Positions 62,098 through 64,000 of a stretch of 64,000 nucleotides of DNA are shown piece after piece (positions within the stretch are counted from its first letter, which is position 1; the number at the start of each line of letters is the position of its first letter). A model generated the notes under the pieces. The model saw only the letters and a program-made list of their open reading frames with translations, did not search any database and had not been told where the DNA came from. Both the position numbers and the translations under genes were made by a program. The stretch comes from Maricaulis sp036231565 (GTDB taxonomy: Bacteria > Pseudomonadota > Alphaproteobacteria > Caulobacterales > Maricaulaceae), in NCBI GenBank assembly GCA_036231565.1, contig JAZAHA010000017.1:1-64000 (forward strand), given 5' to 3'.

Positions 62098-62697
62098 ATG
62101 ACCGACGATTTCAAAACCCAGCTGCAAAACGTCAAGGACCAGTACTATCTCGATGCCGGCGGCGGCATCGCATTGCCTGTAGCGGGTGCCATCTACTGGA
62201 TCGCCCTCGCCGTGCTCAGCCGCTATCTGCCGGCGGAAGACTGGGCGCTGACCGCCGCGGCCATGTCCGGCATGATCTTCCCGCTAGGCCTCCTGCTGCA
62301 GAAGCCCCTCGCGTCACCCTTCATGAAGTCGAAGTCGCCGATCGCCGGTGTCGGCCTGTTGTCGGTGATGTCGATCAACATGATGTGGCCGATACATTTC
62401 GTCGTTCTGGGCATTTCGCCGGACGCCGCCCCGCTCAGCCTGGCCATCGGCATGACGCTGCACTGGCCGATCATCGGCTGGACCTATGGCAGCCGCGTCT
62501 GCCTGATCCACGCCATCGTGCGTGTCGCCGCCGTGACCGTGCTCTGGTACGCCTTCCCGGAAGGCCGTTTCGACGTGCTGCCGCTGACCGTCGCCACGCT
62601 CTACCTGCTGGCCGCGGGCGGGATACGCTGGGAACTGGGCCGTTTGCGCCGTAAGAAGGGCCTTCAAGCCACGACGATGACGGAGCAGGCTGCGTGA
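62098..62697 (+). CDS. multi-pass membrane protein of unknown function, DUF7010-like
   Basis: I use the ATG at 62098; the upstream open frame is arginine- and cysteine-rich and not coding. The 199-residue protein has about six membrane helices and the phrases DAGGGIALPVAGAIYWIAL and AAMSGMIFPLGLLLQKPLAS, then MTLHWPIIGWTYGS. It looks like the DUF7010 group. Its stop overlaps the GTG start of the histidine kinase gene, so it may be part of the sensing unit. Confidence 0.72.
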   Translation: MTDDFKTQLQNVKDQYYLDAGGGIALPVAGAIYWIALAVLSRYLPAEDWALTAAAMSGMIFPLGLLLQKPLASPFMKSKSPIAGVGLLSVMSINMMWPIHFVVLGISPDAAPLSLAIGMTLHWPIIGWTYGSRVCLIHAIVRVAAVTVLWYAFPEGRFDVLPLTVATLYLLAAGGIRWELGRLRRKKGLQATTMTEQAA

Positions 62698-63815
62698 GCG
62701 AGAGCCCGGCAGGCATAAAGACACAAGGCCGATGGTGGCGGCATCTCTCGCCCCACCGGCCCTGGATCTATCTGGTCTATCTGGTGCTGCCGTTTGCGCC
62801 CTGGTTCTACGGCGTGCCGGTGGGCGAGACACTGGCCGTCACCATCATGGCGACGGCGCTCTTCCTCTGCCTCTTCGTCTTCGCCATGATCCGCCGCGAC
62901 TGGACCAGCCTGCCGGCGGCGCTGGCGGTCCAGCTCCTGGGGTTCTGGCTGCTGACGGTCAATCCGGGCGCCGCGGTCTATCTGATCTTTGCCGTCGCCA
63001 TGATGGCGCGCATCCGCGACCGGCAGTGGCAGCGCATCGGCCTCGTCGCCTGGCTCGCCGCCCTGGTGGCCGGTTGTCTGGCAACCGGCGTGTCCTGGCT
63101 CTATGGACTGGCCTATCTCGTGTTCGGCGCGATCATCGCGGCGGCGACGGCCTGGTCGGCCCGCAGCGAGGAGCGGGAGGCCGTCCACGAGGAGATGGAG
63201 GCCGATGCCGCCGCCCGCGCCGTCGAGGCCGAGCGCCAGCGCATCGCCCGCGACTTGCACGACCTTCTGGGCCACACGCTGTCGGTCGTCACGCTGAAGG
63301 CTGACCTCGCCAACCGCCTCTTCGATGCGGATCCGCAGCGGGCGCGGGCGGAACTGACGGCGATCCAGCAGATCGGCCGCGATGCCCTGGCCGAGGTGCG
63401 CGAGGCGGTCACCGGGTTGCGGGTGCGTCCGCTGGCCGAGGTCGCCGGCGAGATCGCCGGCCGCCTGCGCGATGCCGGGCTGGAGGTGAGCCTCGATCTG
63501 CCTGCCGGCGCAAACCTGTCCGATATGGCCGCGGGCGCTTTCGGCATGGTGGTGCGCGAAGGCGCAACCAATGTGCTGCGCCATGCCGGTGCGCGCCGTG
63601 TCGCCATCTCCCTGCACACGGATGAGGACGGCCTGGTGCTCACCCTGGCCGATGATGGCCGCGGCGGCGCGCGTTTCGCCGGCCGGGGGCTGGACGGGCT
63701 GCGCCAGCGGCTGGCCGAGGCGGGCATGACGCTTCACACCGTGCGCGGGCTGGACGGGCGCGGCAGTGGCCTGCGCGCGGTCTGGCCGGCGGGCATCGAG
63801 GACACGGCCTCATGA
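62694..63815 (+). CDS. DesK/NarX-type sensor histidine kinase
   Basis: The 373-residue kinase has five or six N-terminal membrane helices (about residues 20-155) and no large sensor domain. A HisKA_3 domain with the phosphate acceptor in RIARDLHDLLGHTLSVV (about residue 187) follows, then a HATPase domain with VREGATNVLRHAGA, LADDGRGG and GLDGLRQRL. This is the DesK layout, which in Bacillus senses membrane fluidity. It starts with GTG overlapping the previous stop, and its stop overlaps the response regulator start. Confidence 0.9.
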   Translation: MSESPAGIKTQGRWWRHLSPHRPWIYLVYLVLPFAPWFYGVPVGETLAVTIMATALFLCLFVFAMIRRDWTSLPAALAVQLLGFWLLTVNPGAAVYLIFAVAMMARIRDRQWQRIGLVAWLAALVAGCLATGVSWLYGLAYLVFGAIIAAATAWSARSEEREAVHEEMEADAAARAVEAERQRIARDLHDLLGHTLSVVTLKADLANRLFDADPQRARAELTAIQQIGRDALAEVREAVTGLRVRPLAEVAGEIAGRLRDAGLEVSLDLPAGANLSDMAAGAFGMVVREGATNVLRHAGARRVAISLHTDEDGLVLTLADDGRGGARFAGRGLDGLRQRLAEAGMTLHTVRGLDGRGSGLRAVWPAGIEDTAS

Positions 63816-64000
63816 TCGATATCGTCATTGCCGAAGACCAGACCATGCTGCGCGATGCGCTGGCGACGCTCTTGTCGCTGGAAAGCGATATCGCCGTTGC
63901 CGGCACGGCAGCAACCGGCCGCGAGGCGCTGGATCTGGTGCGCTGCCACGAACCGGGCGTCCTCGTCACCGATATCGAAATGCCCGGTCTCACCGGTCTG
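63812..64000 (+). CDS. NarL/DesR-type response regulator, cut by the window end
   Basis: The first 63 residues are visible: a receiver domain with the acidic pair in IVIAEDQTMLRDALATLLSL and the phosphate acceptor Asp in VLVTDIEMPGLTG. The C-terminal part, presumably a LuxR-type helix-turn-helix, lies beyond the window. The ATG overlaps the kinase stop codon, so the two form a coupled two-component pair. Confidence 0.88.
   Translation, partial: MIDIVIAEDQTMLRDALATLLSLESDIAVAGTAATGREALDLVRCHEPGVLVTDIEMPGLTGL

Overview
The window is a GC-rich, densely packed bacterial chromosome segment. The gene set points to an alphaproteobacterium of the Caulobacterales/Maricaulales/Hyphomonadaceae type: an RcdA homologue (DUF1465), TrcR (DUF1013), DUF1192, COQ9 next to rpsU, an aa3-type cytochrome oxidase subunit IV, a split-alpha transhydrogenase, and Tad-like proteins with a vWA domain. 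The genus is inferred from gene content only. I see no rRNA, tRNA, CRISPR array, prophage, insertion sequence or origin, so this is mostly core genome with a few accessory insertions.

Layout. 0.1-11 kb: a secreted M16 peptidase, a CGNR regulator divergent from a glutathione S-transferase, YjdM, an MFS transporter divergent from a LysR regulator, and a MacAB-type export operon whose adaptor carries a Spy/ZraP-like insert. 11-20 kb: a cytosolic histidine kinase with seven PAS repeats, a fused OppDF-type ATPase without permeases, a lipoprotein M16 peptidase and a lipoprotein FKBP. 20-25 kb: two tandem TadG-like vWA proteins, argE, and two REP-like repeats. 25-30 kb: sqdB (sulfolipid), then gap-pgk-fba (glycolysis/gluconeogenesis) with a LacI-type palindrome upstream. 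30-35 kb: two small secreted proteins, thiE, a Sel1-repeat protein, efp, suhB, azoR. 35-38 kb: an orphan MotA/MotB-like pair and a CcdA/CcdB toxin-antitoxin. 38-43 kb: an acetyltransferase, an esterase, rpmE, rcdA, DUF1192, a quinone oxidoreductase, and trcR preceded by an attenuator-like leader. 43-51 kb: a VOC protein, an SDR, a TPR protein, two YdcH-like proteins around ubiX, a diguanylate cyclase, purEK, a phosphatase, COQ9 and rpsU. 51-58 kb: an AT-richer HEPN/DUF4145-like gene, a NatAB-type ABC exporter, a DksA/TraR protein, a 2OG-Fe(II) oxygenase and small metabolic genes. 58-64 kb: the pnt operon with a small extra membrane gene, cytochrome oxidase subunit IV, and a DesK/DesR-like two-component pair cut by the window edge.

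The most unusual signal is a 50-nt element present three times (20139-20188, 34866-34915, 54739-54788). Each copy starts immediately after the stop codon of a different gene, and two stems change in a compensatory way between copies, which suggests a structured 3' UTR element. Other points worth following are the orphan proton-channel/OmpA pair, two alternative pairings in the trcR leader, a possible AUC start codon in rpsU, and the Spy-like insert in the export adaptor. All functions are inferred from sequence reading without database searches.
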